From: Planctomycetota bacterium
GTDB taxonomy: Bacteria > Planctomycetota > Phycisphaerae > SM23-33
Assembly: GCA_022705325.1 (NCBI GenBank)
Contig: JAKJER010000013.1
Span: 62,001 to 126,000, forward strand
Reading direction: 5' to 3'
Length of the DNA stretch: 64,000 nt
The notes under the pieces are model-generated. The model searched no databases. It saw only the letters and a program-made list of their open reading frames with translations, and was not told the origin of the DNA. Position 1 is the stretch's first letter. The number at the start of each line of letters is the position of its first letter. Of the stretch, positions 1 to 8,572 are shown piece by piece. Position numbers and translations under genes: made by a program.

Positions 1-788
1 AGGGCGACCTTTTCCTTGTATCCGCCGGCAGGCTCCGGCGGGGCGGGCGGGGCCTTCTGGCCCTTCTTGGCCGGCTTGGGCTTGAACGCCCCGGGCAGCA
101 CCACGTGATCGTGTCGCGCGACGAACCCGCCGAAGACCGCCCCGCTGGTGGTGGAAACGAAGTCCACGAACCGCACGGTGCCCTGCTGGGCCCGCAGGTT
201 CCAGAAGTCCACGTCCACGCCCTCGAATCGCGTGTGCGTCCAGGGGTTCCAGATGCCCTTGTGGTGGTAGTGATCCTTGGGGAAGTCCTCGGTCATCAGG
301 ATGCCGCCGGGCGACCACAACGGGTGAATGTAGGCCGAGCGGGTATACGACTTGTCCACGCCCTCGGGCGGGGCGACGGGGGCGTGGTGGTACTGCATCA
401 CCTTCTTGCCCGCGCAGAGAATGTCCAGCACGGCGTCGTCCTTCTTCACTTCGACGCCGCCCCCGGCCTTGGCGCCCTCGCCGGCGGCCAGCTCGAAGGT
501 GCGCTTGGCCCCGGCCGGCGTCTTGCCCGACAGGACGAACCACAGCCTGGCCGGCTTGCACGCTTCGACCTGGCAGGGCACGGCGTTTCGGCCGTCGGCT
601 GTCACTTCCTCCAGCCGCACGGAAGCGGGCAGCACGATGCCGTCAAGCGACGCGCAGACAACGCTCTCGATCCGGTCGCTCTTGCCTGCCGATACCGTCA
701 ACCTGGCCAGCGGCGCCGCCTCGGCCGAGAACGCCGCTGCCAGGACCATCCCCGCCGCGACACAGGCGGCAACAGAGGTGCGTTTCAT
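1..788 (-). CDS. DUF6807 (PmoA-type) exported protein, 3' truncated by window edge
   Basis: The frame reads 262 codons from an ATG at 788 to the left edge, so the C terminus lies outside the window. An N-terminal signal peptide (MKRTSVAACVAAGMVLAAAF) is followed by a beta-rich region. The blocks YTRSAYIHPLWSPGG near residue 146 and DHYHHKGIWNPW near residue 175 are typical of DUF6807, which planctomycete annotations often call PmoA family although it has no demonstrated monooxygenase role. It is the third gene of a same-strand run with a sugar isomerase (114-base gap) and a Gfo/Idh oxidoreductase, so a role in periplasmic carbohydrate processing is inferred. Family assignment is good; the biochemical function is unknown. 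Confidence 0.8.
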   Translation of the reverse strand, partial: MKRTSVAACVAAGMVLAAAFSAEAAPLARLTVSAGKSDRIESVVCASLDGIVLPASVRLEEVTADGRNAVPCQVEACKPARLWFVLSGKTPAGAKRTFELAAGEGAKAGGGVEVKKDDAVLDILCAGKKVMQYHHAPVAPPEGVDKSYTRSAYIHPLWSPGGILMTEDFPKDHYHHKGIWNPWTHTRFEGVDVDFWNLRAQQGTVRFVDFVSTTSGAVFGGFVARHDHVVLPGAFKPKPAKKGQKAPPAPPEPAGGYKEKVA

Positions 789-902
789 AGGACCTTTTCC
801 TTTCGTCATGGACCGTTCAAACACAACCCGCCGCCAGGCCCGTCCGGACAGGACAAGCCCGGCGGCGGGCGGGTATTGTGAACCTGCCTCGCAGCAGGCG
901 GA

Positions 903-1745
903 CTACTTAGCCAGTTCCATTGTGATGGCCGCGAAGGCCTTCGCGCACTGGGCGATGTCCTCGTGGTTCTTCTCCCAGTTGTGCTCGTACTCGGCCGAGA
1001 TCACGCCTTTGAAGCCCTGGCGCTTCAACTCGGCCAGCAGCGCCTTGGCGTCGCTGTCGCCGGTGCCCCAGACCACGTCGTGCCCGCCCTTGAGGTCTTT
1101 GAAGTGCGAGGAAACGATCCTGCCCTCGAGCTTCTTGAGGCACTCCAGGGGGTTGAGTTTGGAACGAACCCAGTGCCCGGTGTCCGCGTTGGAGCCGATC
1201 ATCGGGTCGACGCCCTTCAACGCCTCCAGGACCTTGTCGGGGTTCCAGTAGTAGGAAGGCTTGGGATGGTTGTGCAGGCCGACCTTGATGTCGAATTCCT
1301 TGGCCAGCTTGGCCAGCGCGGGGAACGCGTCTTCTTTGGCCTCGGTGTTAATGACCTCGATGCCCATTTCCTTGCACCACTCGAAGGTCTTGCGGCTGGC
1401 GGCTTCGTCCTTGCTCAGCCCGCACACGCCGAAAGCGACGACCTTGACCTTGGAGGCCGCCAGCTTGTCCTTGACGGCCTTGATCTGGTCGGCGGACATG
1501 CCCGGGCCCATCTTGCCGTCGATGTCCTTGTCGATCTTCTGCCCGGGGAAGGCCTCGATGTAGGAGATGCCGGCCGCCGCGGTCTTGTCGACGGCCTCAA
1601 AGAAAGTGCCCCGATGGAAGCTCCAGGCCTGGACGGCCAGCTTCCAGCCCAGTTTCTCCGCCCCGTCCATGCAGGGCTTGTCGTCCGCCCACATCACCGA
1701 GCCGCTCATCGCGATCACACACGCCAGCACCAATGCCTTCTTCAT
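903..1745 (-). CDS. Exported sugar phosphate isomerase/epimerase (AP-endonuclease-2-type TIM barrel)
   Basis: This 280-residue protein starts at ATG 1745, preceded by AGGAG at good spacing; upstream in-frame codons lack a ribosome site. A signal peptide (MKKALVLACVIAMSGSVMWA) is followed by a xylose-isomerase-like barrel. Visible elements are AVQAWSFHRGTFFEAV at the first strand, GLHNHPKP with candidate metal-binding His, NADTGHW, and a late SAEYEH with a candidate metal-binding Glu. Family members interconvert keto and aldo sugars or epimerise them, using a divalent metal. It lies between a DUF6807 gene and a Gfo/Idh gene on the same strand, a combination common in Planctomycetota. The substrate cannot be told from sequence. 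Confidence 0.85.
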   Translation of the reverse strand: MKKALVLACVIAMSGSVMWADDKPCMDGAEKLGWKLAVQAWSFHRGTFFEAVDKTAAAGISYIEAFPGQKIDKDIDGKMGPGMSADQIKAVKDKLAASKVKVVAFGVCGLSKDEAASRKTFEWCKEMGIEVINTEAKEDAFPALAKLAKEFDIKVGLHNHPKPSYYWNPDKVLEALKGVDPMIGSNADTGHWVRSKLNPLECLKKLEGRIVSSHFKDLKGGHDVVWGTGDSDAKALLAELKRQGFKGVISAEYEHNWEKNHEDIAQCAKAFAAITMELAK

Positions 1746-1973
1746 TCTTCTGCTCCTTGGTTCTCGCAAAAGTCCTGCTGCACAACGGGCAGTCACCATA
1801 TCACATTCCCCGCGGCGGCGAAACAGCCTTCGCGCCGCGGTCCGCTGTAAGGCCAACGCTGGCGGGAACCGAGGATTGCCAAGTGGGCGGTGCTGCGGCC
1901 GGAGGCATAGACACGACGGGAACGCCGGCAGATAACCGGCGTCCCCGTCGCGTCACCAACGATCAGGTCCCCG

Positions 1974-3290
1974 TTACAGCCGCCAGGGCGCTCGCATGGT
2001 CCTGCCGATCATGCGGTCGGCCTCGGCGTCGTTGAGGAACTTCTCGGCCTTGGGGTCCCACTTGAGCGGACGGCCCCGCAGGATGGCGATCTCGCACAGG
2101 CAGAGGGCGGAATTGGTGCGGTGCCCGACCTCGGCGGGGCACACCGTTTCGCCGCGGGTCGCGACGGCCTTGAGGAAGTCGTCCCGGTGGCTGCCAGGGC
2201 TCTCGTGCAGGTGGATCTCGTCGGGGCCGATCTTGGATTTCAGCAGTTCCGGATCGCTCGCCGACAGGTGGGCGCCGTGGATGGCGACGTTGATCCAGCC
2301 CTTGTCGCCGATGAACTTCACGCCGCGCGGGCCCTTGGATTCCACCATCAGCTTGACGCCGTTGGCGTACTTCAACTCCGCCTTGAACGTGCGGAAGGTG
2401 TTGTACAGTTCGTCCTTCGGCGCCTCGCCCGTGCCGGAGATTTCGACCGGCCCGGTGTCGTCGCAGCCCATGCCCCAGTGGCCGATGTCCAGCACGTGGG
2501 CGCCGCGGTCGCTGAACTCGCCCATGGCGTAGTCGCGGATGTAGCGGAACGAGAAGTGGCAGCGCTGGGGATAGTACGGCGCCATGGGGGCCGGGCCCAG
2601 CCAGAAGTCGTAGTCGAAGCCGTCGGGCACCGGCGAGGGGGCCTTGGGCATCGGGCAATGCCCGTGATCCACCGGCAGGCTCACCTCGACGGTGTGCAGC
2701 TTGCCGATGCGGCCGTTGCGGACCAGTTCGCAGGCGTAGCGGCTGTTGCGGTTGGACCGCTCGTGGCTGCCGGTCTGGAAGATCCGCCCGTACTTCTTGA
2801 CCGCCTCGCAGACAGCCCGCCCCTCGGCGATGGTGCGGGTGGCGGGTTTCTCGCAGTAGATGTCCTTGCCGGACTTGGCGGCGGCGACGGAGATCAGCCC
2901 GTGCCAGTGGTCGGGGGTGGCGATGACCACCACGTCGATATCGTCGCGGGCGACCAGCTTGCGAAAGTCGCCGTAGACCTCGCAGCCCTCGTACTTGCCG
3001 TCGCGCTTGGCCTGGGCGTACTTCTTCTCGATGGCGTTCTTGGCCCGTTCGCCGTGGCCGCGGTCGACGTCGGCGACGGCGACCGACTGGCAGGCGTCGA
3101 CCTGGAGGAAGTTGCCCATCAGGTGCGAGCCCCGCCCGCCGGTGCCGATGTGCCCAATGGTCAGGCGTTCGCTGGCGGCCGGTTTGTCTGCGACGCCCAG
3201 GGCGGTCGAGGTCAGCACGTAAGGGGCTGCCACCGCGGTGGCCGCCTGCGAGAGGAATCCACGGCGGGTCGTCTTGAGCCAACTGGTCAT
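1974..3290 (-). CDS. Tat-exported Gfo/Idh/MocA family oxidoreductase
   Basis: The protein has 438 residues. ATG 3290 is chosen because AAGGAG lies just upstream and the protein then begins with a twin-arginine signal (TTRRGFLSQAATAVAAP). The Rossmann motif IGHIGTGGRGSHL starts near residue 40. EKPATRTIAEG supplies the EKP lysine typical of this NAD(P)-dependent family, and DHWHG is the other conserved block. Members oxidise or isomerise sugars and inositols, and planctomycete versions are often exported by Tat with cofactor bound. Its isomerase neighbour (228-base gap) suggests a shared sugar pathway. Substrate is unknown. Confidence 0.9.
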   Translation of the reverse strand: MTSWLKTTRRGFLSQAATAVAAPYVLTSTALGVADKPAASERLTIGHIGTGGRGSHLMGNFLQVDACQSVAVADVDRGHGERAKNAIEKKYAQAKRDGKYEGCEVYGDFRKLVARDDIDVVVIATPDHWHGLISVAAAKSGKDIYCEKPATRTIAEGRAVCEAVKKYGRIFQTGSHERSNRNSRYACELVRNGRIGKLHTVEVSLPVDHGHCPMPKAPSPVPDGFDYDFWLGPAPMAPYYPQRCHFSFRYIRDYAMGEFSDRGAHVLDIGHWGMGCDDTGPVEISGTGEAPKDELYNTFRTFKAELKYANGVKLMVESKGPRGVKFIGDKGWINVAIHGAHLSASDPELLKSKIGPDEIHLHESPGSHRDDFLKAVATRGETVCPAEVGHRTNSALCLCEIAILRGRPLKWDPKAEKFLNDAEADRMIGRTMRAPWRL

Positions 3291-3887
3291 TCGTGTCTCC
3301 TTGGATGGGCAGTCTGTGTTCGACAAAGGCGGCATGGCCTACCTAGGGAATACGCACGACGGGCGGCGGTATTGCCCCGGTTGCTCTCGATAGGCATGCC
3401 CCTGGTGGTGTGAGACGTGGGCCAACCGCCGGGACCGGCGGACAGGGGCGCTCTCCCCTTGCCCGCCGGTCCCTTATACAGGACAAGCCTGCCTCCCGTT
3501 GGTGCCCTCTCCTCTTTGTGGACGACCGCCCCAGCGGGATCGCCGGAGGCACGCCGCCCAAATATCGCTGGCGCAAAATGCTAGACGATGCCTTTCGACC
3601 TGTGTATTCGCCGACAGGTAGATATGGTACATCTGCCGGTCCAACTGCTGAATTGTAGGCCCCGCTGATGTGGAGGCCCAGAGCATCCGCATCGGCCACG
3701 CCGGCCCGCCCGCAGCAACCCCCGCTCGCGCAGCAGCATGCGCAACCGCGCAGACGCTCAAAATAGGCATTTCCCCTCAGTACCGCATTGCACCGGACAC
3801 TTGGCCGCGCTCGGCAGCGGCCAGCAGGCGGCCTGGACAGCGTCCCTCGGTCAGCCCGGTTTCTCTTCTCTTCCGTGCTTGCGGGGC
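3291..3887. other. Gene-poor stretch
   Basis: About 600 bases between the Gfo/Idh gene and the alpha/beta hydrolase. Open frames on both strands are short, lack ribosome sites and match nothing I recognise. A GC-rich inverted pair (GCCGGGACCGGCGG and GCCCGCCGGTCCC) lies around 3427-3474. No other structure was seen. Confidence 0.4.
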
Positions 3888-4712
3888 CTATGCGCCGGTT
3901 CTCTGCGTGTGCTCCAGCACAAACTTCACGACCGGCGTGGGGTCGTCCAGCCCGTGGGGATGGTGTTTGAAGCCCTTCTTCAGGATCAGCGTGAACGACC
4001 CGCCCAGTTCCTTGTAGCGGCGCTGGATGACGACGGTGTTCTCTTCGTACGGCACGACCTCGTCGGCGTCGCCCGCCAGGTGCAACAGCGGCACCTTCGC
4101 CTCGGCCAGCGGCTTGAGGTTGTCCACGGGGTTCTTCGTGTAGGCCAGCGCCTCGGCCTCGTCCTTGAAGTGGTAGTCCTTGATGAGCTTGGCCCAGTCG
4201 CCCTTGCTGCCCTTGCCCTTGCCTTTGCCTCCGGGCCAGCTCTTGAAGTCGCAGACGGGGTTGTCGCCGATGATGCACGAAACCTTGTCGGGGTTGGCCG
4301 AGCCCCAGTTGTAGACGTACAGTCCGCCGCGACTGAGGCCCAGCAGGACCGGCTTCTTCGACAGCCCGTACTTGCCCGTCAGTTCGGCGTACAGCACGTC
4401 CCAATGCTTCATCGCGTCGGGGCAGCCGAACGTGTTGCCCACCTGGATGTACACCAGGTGGAAGCCCTTGCCCAGCAGGGCGACGTCGATCTCCGGGCGA
4501 TGATCGAAGAACTCCGCGCGCCACAGCCACGGCTTGCCCGGCGCCGCCTCCTTGGGCGCCACCACCGTCGTCTTGCAGCCGTCGACGACGAAGTCGTGAC
4601 GGGCGAAACCGCGGTAGTCCTTGGCCGGGCCGGGGAAGTCGGCGAAAGCCGAAGACGAAGACATCGACAGAAACAGGCAAGAAAGTACGCAGGGGACAAG
4701 GGGGCTCTTCAT
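3888..4712 (-). CDS. Exported alpha/beta hydrolase (prolyl-oligopeptidase/esterase-like)
   Basis: This 274-residue protein has a signal peptide (MKSPLVPCVLSCLFLSMSSS, cleavage near AFA). It carries a complete alpha/beta-hydrolase triad: Ser in GLSRGG, Asp in AGDADEVVP and His in KHHPHGLDD. The length suits a compact single-domain esterase. Similar planctomycete proteins hydrolyse sugar esters or are annotated as dienelactone or prolyl peptidases; which applies here cannot be decided. It lies on the same strand as the sugar cluster but is separated by about 600 bases, so co-transcription is not implied. Confidence 0.85.
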   Translation of the reverse strand: MKSPLVPCVLSCLFLSMSSSSAFADFPGPAKDYRGFARHDFVVDGCKTTVVAPKEAAPGKPWLWRAEFFDHRPEIDVALLGKGFHLVYIQVGNTFGCPDAMKHWDVLYAELTGKYGLSKKPVLLGLSRGGLYVYNWGSANPDKVSCIIGDNPVCDFKSWPGGKGKGKGSKGDWAKLIKDYHFKDEAEALAYTKNPVDNLKPLAEAKVPLLHLAGDADEVVPYEENTVVIQRRYKELGGSFTLILKKGFKHHPHGLDDPTPVVKFVLEHTQRTGA

Positions 4713-4731
4713 TCTCGGTCCTCTAGTTGGA

Positions 4732-4956
4732 TCACAGAAACGTCTGAATATCCTCTACGGTCATGTCACAATCTCGCAGTATGGAACGCAACAGTCCTCG
4801 TCCGATGTCTTCACCAGCGTGAACGGGAACCACAGTGGCCCTCCCATCGGCGTGTCGCAGGAAATGGTGGCTTCCGCGAACCCGAACGACCTGAAACCCG
4901 GCGCGCCCCAGCGCTCTGACCAGTTCGCCGCCGCGGATGGCAGGCAGACGTATCAT
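4732..4956 (-). CDS. hicA: HicA-type mRNA interferase toxin
   Basis: The 74-residue protein starts at ATG 4956; a longer in-frame start would run over the partner gene. The fold is the small dsRBD-like HicA domain. The stretch ALGRAGFQVVRVRGSHHFLR contains the GSHH catalytic-histidine motif, followed by VVPVHAGEDIGRGLLRSIL. HicA toxins cleave mRNA and are neutralised by HicB. Its ATG overlaps the end of the upstream hicB-like gene by four bases, giving the antitoxin-first order seen in many hic loci. Confidence 0.88.
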   Translation of the reverse strand: MIRLPAIRGGELVRALGRAGFQVVRVRGSHHFLRHADGRATVVPVHAGEDIGRGLLRSILRDCDMTVEDIQTFL

Positions 4957-5168
4957 TCCCCCACCGTGATCCGTTGGACACCCACGAATTCCGATACTTC
5001 CTGCGTATCGCCCCCCGCGTCCAGACACACCAGAATCGCCTCGCGCATCCGCTCCATCAACTCATCCAGCGTGCGGGCTTGAGTGTGGCATCCCCGAAGC
5101 TGGGGAACGCTCGCCACGTACCACCCATCTTCATCGCGCTCAATGATGACGCTGTACTCCCGCTTCAT
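4953..5168 (-). CDS. hicB: HicB-type antitoxin
   Basis: This 71-residue protein has the partial RNase-H-like HicB fold: YSVIIERDEDGWYVASVPQL, then GCHTQARTLDELMERMREAI and a short tail. It lacks an obvious C-terminal DNA-binding domain, so autoregulation may be weak or depend on the complex. It is translationally coupled to the HicA gene through a four-base overlap. A six-residue end after FVGVQRI is short but within the family's range. Confidence 0.87.
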   Translation of the reverse strand: MKREYSVIIERDEDGWYVASVPQLRGCHTQARTLDELMERMREAILVCLDAGGDTQEVSEFVGVQRITVGE

Positions 5169-5211
5169 ACGACACCTCGAGTTTCATGGTACGCCACCCT
5201 GTCACCCACGG

Positions 5212-6324
5212 TCAATTCTTTCTGGTCTGCCCCCTGACTCTCCGCGTCGGCTTCGTCTTGTCTGCGAGCAGTTCGATCACCCGCCGGTTGGCCCGCGGGA
5301 AAGCATAGCTGTCCAGTTCGTCGGGGCGGACCCAGCGGACGGCTGCACAGCCGATGGGCCTGGCGCGGCCCTTCGTCAGGCGGCAGGCGAAAACGTGCAG
5401 CGTGATGCGGAAGTGGGAGTACGCGTGCTTGACGGTGGCGACAAGCTCGCCGACGGCCGCCTCGACGCCGACCTCCTCGCGGATCTCGCGAGCAGCGGCC
5501 TGGGCGGGCGTCTCGCCCGGCTCGACCTTGCCCCCGGGCAGTTCCCACAGGCCGCCCAGCATCGCGTCGTCGCGGCGCCGGGCGATGAGGATTCGCCCGG
5601 CGTGGCGGACCACGCCGGCTGCGATATCGTAGTGCGGCACGGGCGGCTTGGCCCGGCGGACCGGCAGGCGGTCCTGAAGCCCGCGCTCGCGGGCCCGGCA
5701 GTGCCCTCTCAGGGGGCAGTCCGCGCACCGCGGTCTGCGCGGCCCGCAGAGCGTGGCCCCCAGGTCCATCATCGCCTGGTTGAACAGGCCCGCGCGTCCC
5801 GAGGGCACAAGCCGCCTGGCCAACTCCCACAGCCTCTCTCGTGTCGCCGGACGGGCGGGGTCGTCCTCCACCGCGACCAGACGGCACAGCACCCGAGAGA
5901 CGTTGCCGTCCAGCACGGGCTCGTCCAGACCGAAGGCGATTGACGCGATCGCCCCGGCTGTGTACGGCCCGATGCCCGGCAGCGAGCGAAGGTGTTCGAC
6001 GTGGCCGGGCAGCCGGCCCGCGAAATCAGCCATCACCTTCCTGGCTGCTGCGTGCAGGTTCCTCGCCCGCGAGTAGTATCCCAGCCCCTCCCAGGCCTTG
6101 AGCACCCGCTCCAGCGGGGCGCCCGCCAGTCGCCGCACCGTCGGGAACAGCCTCATGAACCGCCGATAGTACGGAGCGACGGTCTCGACTCGCGTCTGCT
6201 GGAGCATGATCTCACTGACCCAGACGGCGTAGGGGTCCTCCACGCCGCGCCAGGGCATCTCGCGCGACGAGGCGTCCCACCAGGCCAGCAACGCCCGTTG
6301 AATCGCGGGGACGGACTGCTTCAT
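5212..6324 (-). CDS. mutY: A/G-specific adenine DNA glycosylase MutY
   Basis: This 370-residue MutY removes adenine mispaired with 8-oxoguanine. The helix-hairpin-helix LPGIGPYTAG (near residue 116) precedes the catalytic Asp in VLDGNVSRV (near 138). A C-x6-C-x2-C-x5-C cluster motif (about 190-207) binds a 4Fe-4S cluster. The C-terminal NUDIX-like domain that reads 8-oxoG carries a full box, GGKVEPGETPAQ through REIREEVGV (about 262-285). ATG 6324 overlaps the end of a DUF433 gene by four bases, so the two are translationally coupled. Confidence 0.96.
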   Translation of the reverse strand: MKQSVPAIQRALLAWWDASSREMPWRGVEDPYAVWVSEIMLQQTRVETVAPYYRRFMRLFPTVRRLAGAPLERVLKAWEGLGYYSRARNLHAAARKVMADFAGRLPGHVEHLRSLPGIGPYTAGAIASIAFGLDEPVLDGNVSRVLCRLVAVEDDPARPATRERLWELARRLVPSGRAGLFNQAMMDLGATLCGPRRPRCADCPLRGHCRARERGLQDRLPVRRAKPPVPHYDIAAGVVRHAGRILIARRRDDAMLGGLWELPGGKVEPGETPAQAAAREIREEVGVEAAVGELVATVKHAYSHFRITLHVFACRLTKGRARPIGCAAVRWVRPDELDSYAFPRANRRVIELLADKTKPTRRVRGQTRKN

Positions 6325-6551
6325 GGCATTCTCTTGGACAGGAAACGGGCCCCCTTGGCCTCGATCAACTCGGCAGCGAACTCCAGGCAAGCCAGAATGT
6401 CTTCCTCCGTAACGTCGTAGGCCTCGATCACCTCTTGATGCGACATCGCCCCTGCCAGTCCCCCAACAATGCGGACGACCGGCACTCGCATTCCGCGAAT
6501 GCAGGGCTTGCCGTACATGATGTTCGGATTGACCGTGATACGATTATTCAT
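6321..6551 (-). CDS. DUF433 family (VapB-like) protein upstream of mutY
   Basis: This 76-residue protein has the DUF433 pattern: VNPNIMYGKPCIRGMRVPV, then EDILACLEFAAELI. DUF433 is a winged-helix-like domain usually found as the antitoxin of DUF5615 PIN-like toxins. No DUF5615 gene follows it here. Instead it overlaps mutY by four bases, so it is an orphan antitoxin or a transcription factor that controls mutY. It is divergent from a second DUF433 gene across a 67-base gap that must hold both promoters. Confidence 0.85.
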   Translation of the reverse strand: MNNRITVNPNIMYGKPCIRGMRVPVVRIVGGLAGAMSHQEVIEAYDVTEEDILACLEFAAELIEAKGARFLSKRMP

Positions 6552-6618
6552 GGCGTCACCTTCGGGGGGGATTATAATCTAAGCGTCCGGATCACCGCCG
6601 TCCAAAGTGGAGCTGCAA

Positions 6619-6840
6619 ATGCCAATAGACTGGCGCGAACATATTGTCAGCACCCCCGCAGTGCTTCGAGGCAAGGCGAGGGTCAAGGGGACGCGAATTC
6701 CCGTAAGCCTGATTCTGGGATACCTGGCGGCGGGTATGAGCGCAGAGCAGATCATTTCCGAGTTTCCGGACTTGACCGGAGATCAGATCGCCGCGTGCCT
6801 GGACTACGCTCGCTACCTCTCCGAAGAGGTCACCGCCTGA
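6619..6840 (+). CDS. DUF433 family antitoxin
   Basis: A 73-residue DUF433 protein (WREHIVSTPAVLRGKARVKG, then TRIPVSLILGYLAAGMS). ATG 6619 is preferred over GTG 6607 because GGAG sits seven bases ahead of it. Its stop overlaps the ATG of the DUF5615 reading frame, the usual antitoxin-toxin coupling. The antitoxin is intact whereas the toxin is interrupted. Confidence 0.86.
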   Translation: MPIDWREHIVSTPAVLRGKARVKGTRIPVSLILGYLAAGMSAEQIISEFPDLTGDQIAACLDYARYLSEEVTA

Positions 6841-7208
6841 TGAGCCTGCGCCTCTTCGCCGATCACTGTGTACCCAACGCTGTCTGCCATGCCTTGCGGG
6901 AAGCGGGGCACGAGGTCCTTCTGCTTCGGGAGAACATGCCATCGGACTCTGAAGATGCTCAGGTTCTGGCATAGGCCCAAGAGTTGAGTTGCATCCTGCT
7001 GTCGCTGAATGGGGATTTCGCAGATGTGCTTACCTACCCCCCGGGCAAGTGTGGGGGAATCCTCTCGCTCGAACTGCGGAACCAGCCTGTCACGGTTCCC
7101 CGGCTGACATCGACCCTGATCGACTACCAGAACGTACATCCAGACATGGAGCACTTCCGCGGCAAGCTTTTCCGGGTAGGACCGCACCGGATACGAGTGC
7201 GGGAGTAG
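6840..7208 (+). pseudogene. DUF5615 PIN-like toxin interrupted by an in-frame TAG
   Basis: The frame starts at ATG 6840 (MSLRLFADHCVPNAVCHALR), which is the DUF5615 N terminus. It meets TAG at 6972-6974 (codon 45). The same frame then continues with no further stop through AQELSCILLSLNGDFADVL to TAG at 7206-7208, giving the normal family length of about 122 codons. A single substitution therefore separates it from an intact gene. The acidic residues of the PIN-like site lie on both sides of the stop (FADH before, NGDFADV after), so neither half should be an active nuclease. Sequencing error or amber readthrough is possible. Confidence 0.85.
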
Positions 7209-7293
7209 TCCTCCGCAATCCGCCCCTGCCCCTCCGCGTTTTGCGGTGTACCACAAGGTGATCGGTTCGATCCCCCGATTCTGGAGCAAAAGC

Positions 7294-8568
7294 ATGGTCA
7301 GGCGGTCTGGCGGCGATGTACGAACGTGGTGGCCCGCGGCACTCGTGCTGGCGGCGGCGCTGGGGGGGACGGGCATCGTCACGGGCGACACGATCGAGTC
7401 CACCTCCGGCAGTGTCGTCGAAGGGAAGATCGTCTCCCGCGACGCGATGTCGGTGGTCATCGAGGTCCAGGCGGGCGGGCGGACGCTGAATCGACGCTAC
7501 CCTCTGCACATGATCAAGGCCCTGACCATCGACGGCAAGAGGGAAGTCCTCGGCGCCGGCGGGGCCGCGGGCAACGACCCCGCCCCCGCGAGCAAGAGCC
7601 GCCAGGAGATCGACGCCCTGATCGCCCAGGCCGGGCGCACCCCGCCCGACTGGCTGGAGGCCACCCCGCTGAGCTACCCCAAGACGCTGGACCTCTCCTG
7701 GCCTGACCGTCCCCCCGGCGGCTGGAACAACCAGCGCAACGTCGGACAGTACGTCTGGGATGTGATCAACCCCAACCCCAGCCGGTGGAAAGAGGGCGTC
7801 AAGTTCATGCTCCACCTGGCTGATCTGCACAAGGGCGACCCCAACCGTCGCGACCGGGCGTGGGCCAGCCTGGCAAGCATGTACCAGAAACTCCACCGCG
7901 ACTACGCCCGCGCCGCCTGGTGGTGGCGGCAGGTCAGCCCCCAGCGACGCAACGAGACCGCCCTGGCTGAGTGCTACTGGAAGCTCGGGTCCAAGGCGAT
8001 GGCCATGGAGATCCTCGATCGCCTGCAGACGATCTCCGTCAGCGACATCAAGCTGCTGGGCGAGATGGGCCAGACCGATCAGGCGATCAAGCTGGCCGGC
8101 TTGTTCGCCAACCACCCCGGCGCGGACGAAGCCGTGCTCGCCGCCGGCGACGCCTGCCGCACCGTCGGGCGCTACAAGGAGGCCGTCGCGCTCTACCAGA
8201 AGGTCCTGGACATGCCCAACCAGAAGCATAACCAGCGATCCAAGAACCGGGCGCGGGCCAATCTCGAAGCCATCCAGCTCTTCGACACCCTGGACATCTC
8301 CAAGGTACCGGACGGCACGTACAGCGCTTCCAGCATGGGTTACGAGGCCCCGGTCACCGTCGAGGTCGTCGTCCGCTCCGGGCGGATCGAGTCGCTCAAG
8401 GTCACCCACCACCGCGAGAAGCAGTACTACTCCGCCATGGTCGAGACGCCCAACCAGATCATCCGCAAGCAATCCGTCAAGGGCATCGACGCCGTCACCA
8501 GCGCCACCATCACCTGCGACGCCATCGTCAACGCCACGGCCAAGGCCCTGCACGGGGCGATGAAGTGA
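7294..8568 (+). CDS. Exported TPR-like protein with C-terminal FMN-binding domain
   Basis: This 424-residue protein starts at ATG 7294, with GGAG seven bases ahead. A hydrophobic export or anchor segment (AALVLAAALGGTGIV) is followed by a helical, TPR-like middle (about 140-330, e.g. EAVALYQKVLDMPNQK). The C-terminal FMN_bind domain (about 339-424) starts at DGTYSASSMGYEAPVTVEVV and contains DAVTSAT, the site where RnfG- and NosR-type proteins carry FMN phosphodiester-linked to Thr. Four bases separate it from the Fe-S gene downstream, so they form one operon. It probably passes electrons between the Fe-S protein and an unknown periplasmic partner. Confidence 0.85.
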   Translation: MVRRSGGDVRTWWPAALVLAAALGGTGIVTGDTIESTSGSVVEGKIVSRDAMSVVIEVQAGGRTLNRRYPLHMIKALTIDGKREVLGAGGAAGNDPAPASKSRQEIDALIAQAGRTPPDWLEATPLSYPKTLDLSWPDRPPGGWNNQRNVGQYVWDVINPNPSRWKEGVKFMLHLADLHKGDPNRRDRAWASLASMYQKLHRDYARAAWWWRQVSPQRRNETALAECYWKLGSKAMAMEILDRLQTISVSDIKLLGEMGQTDQAIKLAGLFANHPGADEAVLAAGDACRTVGRYKEAVALYQKVLDMPNQKHNQRSKNRARANLEAIQLFDTLDISKVPDGTYSASSMGYEAPVTVEVVVRSGRIESLKVTHHREKQYYSAMVETPNQIIRKQSVKGIDAVTSATITCDAIVNATAKALHGAMK

Positions 8569-8572
8569 CACC

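Noticed and set aside
6972..6974. A recoded amber codon (reassigned TAG)
   Set aside because: TAG and other stops end many genes here in the normal way (for example 6972 downstream neighbours and the DUF5615 end at 7206), so a general reassignment is not supported.
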